A stretch of DNA of 64,000 bases, from positions 186,001 through 250,000 of the forward strand of contig NZ_FOCE01000003.1 in NCBI RefSeq assembly GCF_900110025.1, given 5' to 3'. This document shows, piece by piece, positions 53,826 through 62,999 of the stretch (position 1 is its first letter; each line of letters begins with the position of its first letter). The DNA is from Gemmobacter aquatilis (GTDB lineage: Bacteria; Pseudomonadota; Alphaproteobacteria; Rhodobacterales; Rhodobacteraceae). The notes under the pieces were generated by a model, which worked only from the letters and a program-made list of their open reading frames with translations, was not told the origin of the DNA and did no database searches. The position numbers were made by a program, and so were the translations under genes.

Positions 53826-54137
53826 TCAGTGCGTCCAGGCGCCACGGCGGCTGGTGGCGAAATTCTCGCCATAGCCCATCGGCCGGATATTGGCCTTGCG
53901 CGCCTGCGGTTCCATCACCACGGCTTCGATGCCATTGGCAGTGGCATAGTCTTGTGCGGCTTCGCGCGTGTCGAAGCGCAGCTTGACCTGCGTGCTGGTG
54001 TCGGTGGTCGAGGTCCAGCCCATCAGCGGGTCAACTTCACGCGCCGAGGCGGGCACGAATTCCAGCACCCAGCCCTTGGTCTTGGCGGTGCCCGATTGCA
54101 TGGCGTTGCGGGCGGGCTGGTAGATGCGTGCGCGCAT
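53826..54137 (-). CDS. NDUFS4-like accessory subunit of NADH dehydrogenase (ETC complex I conserved region)
   Basis: A 103-aa protein of the ETC_C1_NDUFA4/NDUFS4 family, known as an accessory subunit of complex I in mitochondria and in Paracoccus. Signature parts are [55 protein letters not shown] and the end [18 protein letters not shown]. It is encoded away from the nuo operon, as expected in alphaproteobacteria. A candidate promoter lies 30 bp upstream. Confidence 0.92.
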   Translation of the reverse strand: MRARIYQPARNAMQSGTAKTKGWVLEFVPASAREVDPLMGWTSTTDTSTQVKLRFDTREAAQDYATANGIEAVVMEPQARKANIRPMGYGENFATSRRGAWTH

Positions 54138-54163
54138 GGGATGCTCCTTGACCGGTCTGCCCT

Positions 54164-54192
54164 CTTATTGGCGAAAACGCTGTCTGAGGCAA
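54164..54192 (-). promoter_or_regulatory. Candidate promoter of the NDUFS4-like gene
   Basis: On the minus strand, TTGCCT and AATAAG are separated by 17 nt, placing the start about 20-25 nt before the ATG. Confidence 0.4.
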
Positions 54193-54350
54193 GGCCTTGG
54201 CGGGCTGTCGCAGCAAGGATTTCAGAGGGAAGGCAAGGTCTGTCGGCCAGCCACTGGGTGTGGGGTGTGGGTGTGGTGCGGCCAGCCGACAGTGCGTTGC
54301 TTGCCCCTTGACCATGGCAGAGCGGCTCCCACATTTCAACCTAAAGTTTA

Positions 54351-54366
54351 TTAACGGCGCATTAAC
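54351..54366 (+). promoter_or_regulatory. CtrA-type box upstream of uvrB
   Basis: TTAACGGCGCATTAAC matches the full CtrA consensus TTAA-N7-TTAAC. It lies 97 bp before the uvrB start and is preceded by another AT-rich run (AAAGTTTATTAA). Confidence 0.6.
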
Positions 54367-54462
54367 TTCTCGCCATGGTTCACGCAGGCCAAGCCAGATG
54401 CCGCAGACCCTTGAACCGGAACAAAAACGGATCATCTTGGGGGCTGCATCAGGGAATCAGCC

Positions 54463-56643
<2,181 letters not shown>

Positions 56644-56703
56644 ACCGCCTCAGGTTCCGTTCGAGGCGGACCCGCCGCGGGTGGGGTGTGAGGCGGAACC
56701 GCT

Positions 56704-56958
56704 TCAGGCGCGTTTGAGCACGCGCACCACCACCAGCAGGATCACCGCCCCCAGCGTGGAATAGATGATCCCCCACAGGATGCCGCCGCCCGGCCCGAAG
56801 CCCAGACGCGGCAGGATCAGCGAGGCCACCAGCGCGCCCAGAATGCCGATGACGATGTTGCCGATCAGCCCAAACCCCGAGCCGGAGACCAGCTTGCCCG
56901 CAATCCAGCCCGCGACGGCGCCGATGAGCAGCATCACCAGCAGACTTCCAATTCCCAT
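56704..56958 (-). CDS. GlsB/YeaQ/YmgE family stress-response membrane protein
   Basis: An 84-aa protein of three hydrophobic helices. It matches the transglycosylase-associated/GlsB family: LIGAVAGWIAGKLVSGSGFGLIGNIVIGILGALV, then FGPGGGILWGIIYSTLGAVILL. Its molecular role is unknown, and in other bacteria expression rises under stress. GGAGGG stands 5 bp before the ATG at 56958. It is convergent with uvrB. Confidence 0.9.
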   Translation of the reverse strand: MGIGSLLVMLLIGAVAGWIAGKLVSGSGFGLIGNIVIGILGALVASLILPRLGFGPGGGILWGIIYSTLGAVILLVVVRVLKRA

Positions 56959-57025
56959 GACATCCCTCCGGGTTATTGCTGCGTCAAGCCTAGGCCGCCG
57001 ATCCCGCAGCCGCAAGCGCCGCCGG

Positions 57026-57343
57026 TCAGAACACCGCCTGCACCTCGTACATCACCGGCTCGAACCCGCGGCACAGCGTGGCGATGCGGCGATTGCGCGT
57101 GCGCATTTCCTCGGTGCGCAGCATGGCCTGATAATCCTCGCGCCGCTGCCATTTGGAGTAATTGGCAATCCGCGTCTGCGCGTCGTTCATATGCAGGCCC
57201 GCGCCAAGAAACCCCGGCTGGTGGCGGATGAAGTCGCGATACGCCTCTTCCAGCGCCTCCATCAGGTCATGGGCGGTGCCCGGCGTCATCTCGAACGTGG
57301 TGATGATCGTCTGGCCTTGAAACTCCGTCGTGATCTCTGGCAT
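57026..57343 (-). CDS. ABM-domain (antibiotic biosynthesis monooxygenase-like) protein
   Basis: A 105-aa dimeric alpha+beta-barrel protein. The ABM pattern is visible as TIITTFEMTPGTAHDLMEALEEAYRDFIRHQPGFLGAGLH, then RIANYSKWQRREDYQAML. Members include heme-degrading and quinol monooxygenases and many of unknown role. No catalytic residue assignment is possible here. The ATG at 57343 follows GGAGGACGAAAACC. It diverges from a small membrane-protein gene across 50 bp. Confidence 0.8.
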   Translation of the reverse strand: MPEITTEFQGQTIITTFEMTPGTAHDLMEALEEAYRDFIRHQPGFLGAGLHMNDAQTRIANYSKWQRREDYQAMLRTEEMRTRNRRIATLCRGFEPVMYEVQAVF

Positions 57344-57393
57344 GGTTTTCGTCCTCCCTCCGCCCGAGGGTAGCATCCGGCCGGGAAAAAACC

Positions 57394-57582
57394 ATGCAGA
57401 TCATCGACCCGAACCACCCGTTCTTCCGCCCGGTCTGGCGGCGCTGGGCCACGGCACTGTTTCCGCTGGCTTGGGCGGGGATCGAGGTCTACGGCGGCAG
57501 CCCGGGCTGGGCGATGCTGTTCGGCGCGGTGGGGGCCTATGCGGTGTGGCAACTCCTCATCGTCGGCCCTTCGGACACTTGA
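57394..57582 (+). CDS. Small two-helix membrane protein
   Basis: A 62-aa protein starting MQIIDPNHPFFRPVWRRWAT, followed by two hydrophobic helices (about residues 18-34 and 39-57). The N-terminal IDPNHPFFxPxWRR pattern is one I recognise from short conserved proteins of Rhodobacteraceae, all of unknown function. Its 3' end overlaps the convergent lipoprotein gene by 26 bp. Confidence 0.7.
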   Translation: MQIIDPNHPFFRPVWRRWATALFPLAWAGIEVYGGSPGWAMLFGAVGAYAVWQLLIVGPSDT

Positions 57583-57868
57583 TCCGCGCGCGCATGTCGC
57601 CGCTGTCGCCTTCGATACTGCGCGGCACCACCTCGCAGCCGGTCAGGCCCGTCACCACGCCGATCATGTTGGCACGGATCAGATCGTGATCCGCGCCAAA
57701 GGCTGAACCAAGGCGGATCACCTCCACCCGGTCCTGCTTGCGGTACAGCACATAATCATGCCCGCCGAGCCGGGTTTCATGGCGGGCCGCGCCCAACATG
57801 CCGGGCGCGGGCTGCGCACCGCAGGCCACAAGGCAGAGAATCAGCAAAAGGGAAACAATGCGCATCAT
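57557..57868 (-). CDS. Small lipoprotein
   Basis: A 103-aa protein with a lipobox near residue 16 (SLLLILCLVACGAQ). The mature part is a compact domain (HDYVLYRKQDRVEVIRLGSAFGADHDLI, then GLTGCEVVPRSIEGDSGDMRARIKC) with two Cys that could form a disulfide. Its function is unknown. A CtrA-type box lies 24 bp upstream of the start. The 3' end overlaps the convergent small membrane-protein gene. Confidence 0.72.
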   Translation of the reverse strand: MMRIVSLLLILCLVACGAQPAPGMLGAARHETRLGGHDYVLYRKQDRVEVIRLGSAFGADHDLIRANMIGVVTGLTGCEVVPRSIEGDSGDMRARIKCPKGRR

Positions 57869-57891
57869 CTGCCCACCCTGCCGCAGCGCCG

Positions 57892-57907
57892 GTTAAGGCC
57901 GGGTTAA
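57892..57907 (-). promoter_or_regulatory. CtrA-type box upstream of the lipoprotein gene
   Basis: Read on the minus strand, TTAACCCGGCCTTAAC is a full TTAA-N7-TTAAC match. Its closeness to the start codon (24 bp) would fit repression or a very short leader. Confidence 0.5.
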
Positions 57908-58094
57908 GCCACACCCACCAGTGATTGCGCCCGGCCCTTCTGGTTCCACTGTTTCTTGCGATTTTCCGCCCCATCGGCCAATCTTCGCCGAGACACCGCG
58001 CCGCATTGCAAAAAACGCCCGGAAACGGCATAGTTCATGCAAGAAAATGACCCGTGGCGGAGGATTTCCCCGCCCATGAGGCAAGAGGCAGAAA

Positions 58095-58409
58095 ATGGCA
58101 AAACTCGTTCTGGCAGGCGCTATTGCGGCGCTTTTGCTTCCCCTGATGTCCATGCAAGTGCAGGCTGGCCCGATCGAGCGCGCCTGTCTGCGCTCGGATC
58201 GCGCGAATGGCGACCGCGGGCTGTGCGCCTGCATCCAGCAGGTCGCCGACCGCACGCTGAAAGGCGGAGATCAGCGCAAGGCCGCGCAATTGCTCAACAA
58301 TCCCGACAAGGCGCATGATGTCTGGATCTCCAAACGCGCCTCGGACGATGCGTTCTGGGAACATTACAAAGCCTTCGGTCAGGCCGCCGAGGCCTATTGC
58401 GGCGGCTGA
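58095..58409 (+). CDS. Small secreted Cys-containing protein
   Basis: A 104-aa exported protein. The signal peptide is LVLAGAIAALLLPLMSMQVQA and the mature part begins GPIERACLRSDRANGDRGLCACIQQVADRTL. Four Cys (about 31, 44, 46, 102) could form two disulfides. The family is conserved in Rhodobacteraceae to my recollection but has no assigned function. AGAGG lies before the ATG. Its last 16 bp overlap the convergent phosphatase gene. Confidence 0.72.
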   Translation: MAKLVLAGAIAALLLPLMSMQVQAGPIERACLRSDRANGDRGLCACIQQVADRTLKGGDQRKAAQLLNNPDKAHDVWISKRASDDAFWEHYKAFGQAAEAYCGG

Positions 58410-58864
58410 GCCGCGCGTAGCGCCGCGATCAGCCCCCGGCTCGCCGCCTCGACCAGATCCAGCGTCTGGTCGAAATCATGGGTATACCAGGGGTCGGGCA
58501 GGTCGCTCAGCCCACAGTCTGGCGCGTAGTCCAGAAACAGGCGTGGGGCGGCCCCCTGCCCCGCCTGCCGCCACAGCGCCATGGCGTCGCGCAGATTGCT
58601 GCGATCCATCACCAGAACCTGATCGAAGCGGGCGAAATCGCCCCGCTGCACCTGCCGTGCCCGCAGCGCGCGCAGGTCATAGCCGCGTGCGGCAGCGGCG
58701 GCGATCATCGGCGGATGCGGCGGCTCGCCGACATGCCAGCCCCCCGTTCCGGCACTGTCCACCACGACCGGCAGCCGCACGGTCTGCGCCATCTGGCGAA
58801 ACACCGCCTCGGCGGTGGGCGAGCGGCAGATATTGCCGAGGCAGACAAAGAGGATACGGTGCAT
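58394..58864 (-). CDS. Low-molecular-weight protein-tyrosine phosphatase
   Basis: A 156-aa phosphatase. The P-loop is VCLGNICRSP with Cys8 and Arg14, and the general acid lies in DPWY near residue 122. It would dephosphorylate phosphotyrosine on proteins in the cytoplasm. No tyrosine kinase or exopolysaccharide genes are adjacent. A second ATG one codon earlier (58867) is equally possible. It diverges from the sirtuin gene across 31 bp. Confidence 0.92.
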   Translation of the reverse strand: MHRILFVCLGNICRSPTAEAVFRQMAQTVRLPVVVDSAGTGGWHVGEPPHPPMIAAAAARGYDLRALRARQVQRGDFARFDQVLVMDRSNLRDAMALWRQAGQGAAPRLFLDYAPDCGLSDLPDPWYTHDFDQTLDLVEAASRGLIAALRAAQPPQ

Positions 58865-58895
58865 CATCCGCAAGATGTGCCACGGAGGCCACGCG

Positions 58896-59600
58896 ATGGA
58901 AAGACTGGTGATCCTGACCGGCGCGGGGATCAGCGCCGAAAGCGGGCTGGGCACCTTCCGCGACAAGGACGGGCTGTGGACCCGCCATGACCTGTCAGAG
59001 GTCGCCACGCCCGAAGGATTTTCCCGTAACCCAAAGCGCGTGCTGGATTTCTACAACGCCCGCCGCGCCAACAGCCGGGCCGCCGCCCCCAACCCCGCCC
59101 ATGAGGCCCTGGTACGGCTGGAGCAGAGCTATCTCGGCGAGATGCTGATCGTGACCCAGAATGTCGATGACCTGCACGAACGCGCCGGGTCGCGCAATGT
59201 GTTGCACATGCACGGCACGCTGGAGGGCGCGCTGTGCGCCGCCTGCGGCCACCGCTGGCCCGCCCCCGCCATCCAGCGCCCGCAAGACCCCTGCCCCGCC
59301 TGCACCACGGCGCAGGCGCGGCCGGATATCGTCTGGTTCGGCGAATATCCCTATCACATGGAGGACATCTGGCAGGCGCTGCGCCGGGCCGATGCCTTTG
59401 TGGCCATCGGCACCTCGGGCACCGTCTATCCGGCGGCGGCCTTTGCGCAGGATGCCGGGCGCGCCGGGGCCTTCTGTCTGGAACTGAATGCCGAGGCCAG
59501 CGCCGTGGCCCCGGATTTCGACGAGGTGCGCCTCGGCCCCGCCTCCCGCATCGTGCCGGATTGGGTGGCCGAGGTGCTGGCGCGGGGGCGCGTGCTTTAG
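58896..59600 (+). CDS. cobB: NAD-dependent protein deacylase (sirtuin, CobB type)
   Basis: Removes acyl groups from protein lysines using NAD. It has 234 aa. NAD-binding motifs are TGAGISAESGLGTFR (8-22) and TQNVDDLHERAG (87-98), with the catalytic His106 in HMHG. The zinc is held by Cys114/117 and Cys133/136. Tyr53 and Arg56 (FYNARR) form the class III signature for negatively charged acyl groups such as succinyl. GGAGG precedes the ATG. It is convergent with the copper chaperone gene. Confidence 0.94.
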   Translation: MERLVILTGAGISAESGLGTFRDKDGLWTRHDLSEVATPEGFSRNPKRVLDFYNARRANSRAAAPNPAHEALVRLEQSYLGEMLIVTQNVDDLHERAGSRNVLHMHGTLEGALCAACGHRWPAPAIQRPQDPCPACTTAQARPDIVWFGEYPYHMEDIWQALRRADAFVAIGTSGTVYPAAAFAQDAGRAGAFCLELNAEASAVAPDFDEVRLGPASRIVPDWVAEVLARGRVL

Positions 59601-59616
59601 CCCCCCGCCGCGCCGG

Positions 59617-60105
59617 TCAGTTGGAGGCGCCGCCCTGCATCTTCATGCCGCCGCCCATCTTCATCCCGTCCTTGCGGGCCAGATCGACCGGGATTTCCAC
59701 GGTCATCGGCCCGGCCTTCTCGAAGGTCAGCGTCACGCTGACCTTGTCGCCCTGCGCCAGTTCGCGCGTCAGGCCGAGGAACATCACATGATCGCCGCCG
59801 CGCGCCAGCGCATGGCTGCCATGGGCCGGAACCACGAAACCTTCCGGCACTTCGACCATCTGCATCACGCCATCGGCCCCGGCGATATGGGTGTGCAGTT
59901 CCACCCGCTGCGCCACGTCAGAGGCGGCAGAGACCAGCCGGTCATCGGCAGCGGCGTGATTCTCGATCACCATGAAGGCCGCGCCGCTTTTGGCCATCAT
60001 GCCAGAGGTGCGGGCATAGGCGTCGGTGATGGTAATATCCTGCGCAAAGGCGGGAAGGGCCACGACCATGGCGGTGGCGGCAAGCAGGGATTTCAGCAGG
60101 GTCAT
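59617..60105 (-). CDS. Periplasmic copper chaperone PCu(A)C
   Basis: A 162-aa exported cupredoxin-like chaperone that passes Cu(I) to cytochrome oxidase. The signal peptide ends AFA|QDI at about 21. Copper ligands fit the family motif: His71 or His73 in ELHTHI, Met81/Met83 in GVMQMVEV, His106 and Met108 in DHVMFL. The Met/Gly-rich end (DGMKMGGGMKMQGG) could bind further copper. It follows the Cys-containing DUF2946-like gene by 35 bp on the same strand, which suggests a copper operon. Confidence 0.9.
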   Translation of the reverse strand: MTLLKSLLAATAMVVALPAFAQDITITDAYARTSGMMAKSGAAFMVIENHAAADDRLVSAASDVAQRVELHTHIAGADGVMQMVEVPEGFVVPAHGSHALARGGDHVMFLGLTRELAQGDKVSVTLTFEKAGPMTVEIPVDLARKDGMKMGGGMKMQGGASN

Positions 60106-60140
60106 CTGTTCTGTCCTTTGAATGAGAAAATACGAAGGGA

Positions 60141-60491
60141 TCAGAGCAGGATCGGTGGCCCCCGCGCCTGTGGCGGCAGGCCCGCGCAAGGCTGCGCCGC
60201 AACCCCGGTCGGCAGGATCAGCGCAACACAGCGCTGCGGCACGGCCAACGGGCCGCTGGCCTGTGCCAGCAATACACCGGGCGCCATGGCCAGCGTGCAA
60301 TCGGGGCACAAATGCAGCGTGCCCACCGGCTGGCCCTCGGCATTGACGGAAATCTCCATCATGCCAGACCCCGAACAGATCACGATCGTCCCCGCCATCG
60401 GGGCCTGCACCCGCGCGACAGCCATGCCAACAGCGCCGATGCCCAGCACCAGCGCAAGCAGCAAACCAGACAGAAGACGGAACCGCATCAT
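60141..60491 (-). CDS. DUF2946-like membrane/periplasmic protein
   Basis: A 116-aa protein with one N-terminal hydrophobic helix (LLSGLLLALVLGIGAVGMAV). It is followed by MAGTIVICSGSGMMEISV and HLCPDCTLAMAP, a Cys/Met arrangement like DUF2946 proteins, which usually lie next to copper genes. Met, Cys and CxxC residues are possible copper ligands. It is directly upstream of the PCu(A)C gene. The start is at one of two adjacent ATG codons. Confidence 0.68.
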   Translation of the reverse strand: MMRFRLLSGLLLALVLGIGAVGMAVARVQAPMAGTIVICSGSGMMEISVNAEGQPVGTLHLCPDCTLAMAPGVLLAQASGPLAVPQRCVALILPTGVAAQPCAGLPPQARGPPILL

Positions 60492-60551
60492 GGGGCACAG
60501 CCATAGCGGCTTGCCCGGCACTTGCAAGGCGGCAAAATCACGCGGCCCCAA

Positions 60552-60587
60552 ATGCGAAAACCCCGCCCTTTCGGGCAGGGTTCGCAT
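60552..60587 (-). terminator. Rho-independent terminator of rpmB
   Basis: On the minus strand, ATGCGAA and TTCGCAT form the outer arms around CCCTGCCC-GAAA-GGGCGGGG, ending in TTTT. It lies 22 bp after the rpmB stop. Confidence 0.85.
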
Positions 60588-60608
60588 ATCGGCGAAAGAC
60601 GCAAGAAA

Positions 60609-60896
60609 TCAGGCGGCGGCCTGAACCTTGGCGATTTCTTTCTTGATCTTCAGCGCCTTGTCCGACAGCTCGTCGTCCTTCGACTTGGCGAGGAACGCGT
60701 CGAGCCCGCCACGGTGGTCCACCGTGCGCAGCGCAGCCGCGGAAATGCGCAGCTGGAAGGATTGCCCCAGAACGTCAGAGATCAGGGTGACCTCGTTCAG
60801 GTTCGGCAGGAAGCGCCGACGGGACTTGTTGTTGGCGTGGCTGACAGTGTTGCCAGTCATCGGGCCTTTTCCGCTCAGTTCGCAGACGCGCGACAT
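60609..60896 (-). CDS. rpmB: 50S ribosomal protein L28
   Basis: A 95-aa ribosomal protein in the long alphaproteobacterial form. The start [22 protein letters not shown] and the core [13 protein letters not shown], then [21 protein letters not shown], are diagnostic. AAGGA lies 8 bp before the ATG. A clear terminator follows. It is transcribed alone, without rpmG. Confidence 0.96.
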   Translation of the reverse strand: MSRVCELSGKGPMTGNTVSHANNKSRRRFLPNLNEVTLISDVLGQSFQLRISAAALRTVDHRGGLDAFLAKSKDDELSDKALKIKKEIAKVQAAA

Positions 60897-61070
60897 CGTC
60901 GTGATCCTTGTCTTGACGGGCCCTTGCGCCACGGCGGAAGCCCGAAGTAACACTATTAGACCCCGCTGTCAGCAGCGAGACCGAATTCCATTGCCGCCGT
61001 TTAGGTGCAAACCGAACCGAGGTCAAGCGATTCACCTGTGCCGCCTCGATATTTTGCGCCCGCAGACGGC

Positions 61071-62045
61071 TCAGCGGCCCAGCAGCGCCAGAACCTCGCC
61101 CGCCGCCTCGTCCGGCGTGCGCAGCCCGGCGCCGACATCGGTGCCCAGCTTCTGCATCAGCCCGCGCAGCGGATCGCGGGTCAGGCTGGCCAGCAGCCCC
61201 TGCCGCACCTCTTCTTCAAACCAGTGGCGGGCCTGCAGGGCGCGGCTTCTGTCCCAATGGCCGTGATCGCGGCGCCATTGCGCCAGCGCCTGCATTTCGC
61301 CCCAGGCATCCTTCAGCCCCTGTTCGGCCAGCGCCGAAACCGTCAGCGCCTTGGGAAAGCCCTCGGGGTCTTGCGGGCGGCGGCGCAGCAGCCGCAGTGC
61401 CCCCGCATAATCCGCTTGGGTGCGCAAGGCGGCGGGTTTCAGATCGCCATCGGCCTTGTTCACCAGAATCAGGTCGGCCATTTCCATGATGCCGCGCTTG
61501 ACGCCCTGCAATTCATCGCCCCCGGCAGGCGCCAGCAGCAGCAGAAACAGATCGCACATCTCGGCCACCATGGTTTCCGACTGTCCCACCCCCACCGTTT
61601 CGATCAGCACCACGTCGAACCCCGCCGCCTCGCACAGCGCCACCGCCTCGCGGGTGCGCCGCGCCACGCCGCCCAGATGGGTCTGGCTGGGCGAGGGGCG
61701 GATGAAGGCCAGCGGGTCGCGGCTGAGCCGTTCCATCCGCGTCTTGTCCCCCAGAATCGAGCCACCCGACCGCGCCGAAGACGGATCGACCGCCAGCACC
61801 GCCACCCGCAGCCCCTGCGCCGTCAGCAACAGGCCGAATGCCTCGATGAAGGTCGATTTGCCCACGCCCGGCGTGCCCGAAAGCCCGATGCGCAGCGCCT
61901 GCCGCCCGTTTCGCGCCACCTCGGCCACCAGCGCGCGGGCCTGCGCGCGGTGATCCTCGCGCGCGCTTTCCACCAGCGTGATCGCCCGGGCCAGCGCCCG
62001 GCGCTCCCCGGCTTTCACGGATTGTGCAAGGGCTGTAACATCCAT
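61071..62045 (-). CDS. meaB: Methylmalonyl-CoA mutase-associated GTPase MeaB
   Basis: G3E-family GTPase that protects and reloads B12-dependent methylmalonyl-CoA mutase. It has 324 aa. The P-loop is GLSGTPGVGKSTF (55-67), followed by the MeaB-specific AVDPSSARSGGSILGDKTRM, the switch region in VVLIETVGVGQSE and the base motif NKAD. The C-terminal dimerisation arm follows. The mutase gene is not in the window. It diverges from the DUF3108 gene across 155 bp. Confidence 0.94.
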   Translation of the reverse strand: MDVTALAQSVKAGERRALARAITLVESAREDHRAQARALVAEVARNGRQALRIGLSGTPGVGKSTFIEAFGLLLTAQGLRVAVLAVDPSSARSGGSILGDKTRMERLSRDPLAFIRPSPSQTHLGGVARRTREAVALCEAAGFDVVLIETVGVGQSETMVAEMCDLFLLLLAPAGGDELQGVKRGIMEMADLILVNKADGDLKPAALRTQADYAGALRLLRRRPQDPEGFPKALTVSALAEQGLKDAWGEMQALAQWRRDHGHWDRSRALQARHWFEEEVRQGLLASLTRDPLRGLMQKLGTDVGAGLRTPDEAAGEVLALLGR

Positions 62046-62200
62046 GGCAGTGCTCCGGCAGGCAAAACGGATTATGCCGCCCAGACCGGCAGGGAATGGC
62101 CGAAAGAAGGCTGGCGGGGCTGTAATGCCCGCTTGTCACATTATATTCCAGCCCAAGATGCAGATTGCGTTGCGAAAGCAACCGGAAAGGGCCTTGCGCC

Positions 62201-62929
62201 ATGAAAATGAACAGCAGACTTGCGGCGGCACTGGTCGGGTTTGGCCTGTCGGCGGCCCCGGTCACGGCAGCGGCGGAAGAGGCGCGTTTCGATTTCGTGC
62301 TGGCGGGCCTGACCGCAGGCACGCTCAGCTGGTCGGGATCGGGCGCACCGGGCGGCAGCTACAGCGTGACCGGGCGACTGAAAACCTCGGGCATGGCGGC
62401 CTTGCTCAAGAAGGTCAGCTATGACGCCACGGCCAGCGGCATCATCAGCGTCGATGGCCGCTATCAGCCCGCCAGCTATAGCGAGGATGCCGATACCGGG
62501 CGCCGTCAGTCGCAATCGCAGATCAGCTATGCTAACGGCGTGCCCACCGTCACCCGCAGCCAGCCAGAGCGCAAGGCCCGCCCTTATGACATCTCGCCCG
62601 CCGATCAGGGGGGCAAGGTCGATCCGCTGACCGCGATGTTCGCCACGCTGCGCGACGTGGCGCCGGGGGAAGAATGCAACCGCAGCCTGCAGATCTTCGA
62701 TGGCCGCCGCGCCAGTCAGGTGACCACCGGCACCCCGCAGGCGCAGGGCAACAAGGTGACCTGCACCGGCGAATACCGCCGCATCGCCGGCTTCTCGGCC
62801 GATGACATGGCCGAAAAGACCCGCTTCCCCTTCACGCTGACCTATGCCCCCGGCCCCGATGGCAAGATGCGGGTGGTCGAGGTGGCGATGGATTCGCTCT
62901 ATGGCAAGGCCCGGCTGGTGCGCCAGTAA
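62201..62929 (+). CDS. DUF3108 periplasmic protein
   Basis: A 242-aa exported protein with signal MKMNSRLAAALVGFGLSAAP (cleavage near AAA|EEA). The DUF3108 pattern is seen in FDFVLAGLTAGTLSWSG, GRLKTSGMAALLKKVSYDATASG, the Tyr/Asp-rich KARPYDISPADQ, DPLTAMF and ECNRSLQIFDGRRASQV. Two Cys flank the central beta-domain. Function unknown. The leader contains the hairpin GTTGC-GAAA-GCAAC (62169-62182). hrpB starts 70 bp after its stop. Confidence 0.85.
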   Translation: MKMNSRLAAALVGFGLSAAPVTAAAEEARFDFVLAGLTAGTLSWSGSGAPGGSYSVTGRLKTSGMAALLKKVSYDATASGIISVDGRYQPASYSEDADTGRRQSQSQISYANGVPTVTRSQPERKARPYDISPADQGGKVDPLTAMFATLRDVAPGEECNRSLQIFDGRRASQVTTGTPQAQGNKVTCTGEYRRIAGFSADDMAEKTRFPFTLTYAPGPDGKMRVVEVAMDSLYGKARLVRQ

Positions 62930-62999
62930 CCCCGGCGCGAAAGCCTTGCACCGCGCGGCGTGATCTGGTCATTCCGGCATCACGCCTGCGAGGATGCCG

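Larger units (their letters stand above)
54138..54462. other. Divergent intergenic region NDUFS4-like / uvrB
   Basis: This 325-bp region holds a minus-strand promoter at its left edge and a full CtrA-type box in its right half. I found no gene in it. The right half is AT-richer than its surroundings. Confidence 0.65.

Noticed and set aside
54411-54426. GAACCGGAAC upstream of uvrB as an SOS box
   Set aside because: The alphaproteobacterial LexA site needs GAAC/GTTC repeats with 7 nt between them. Here the spacing is 2 nt.
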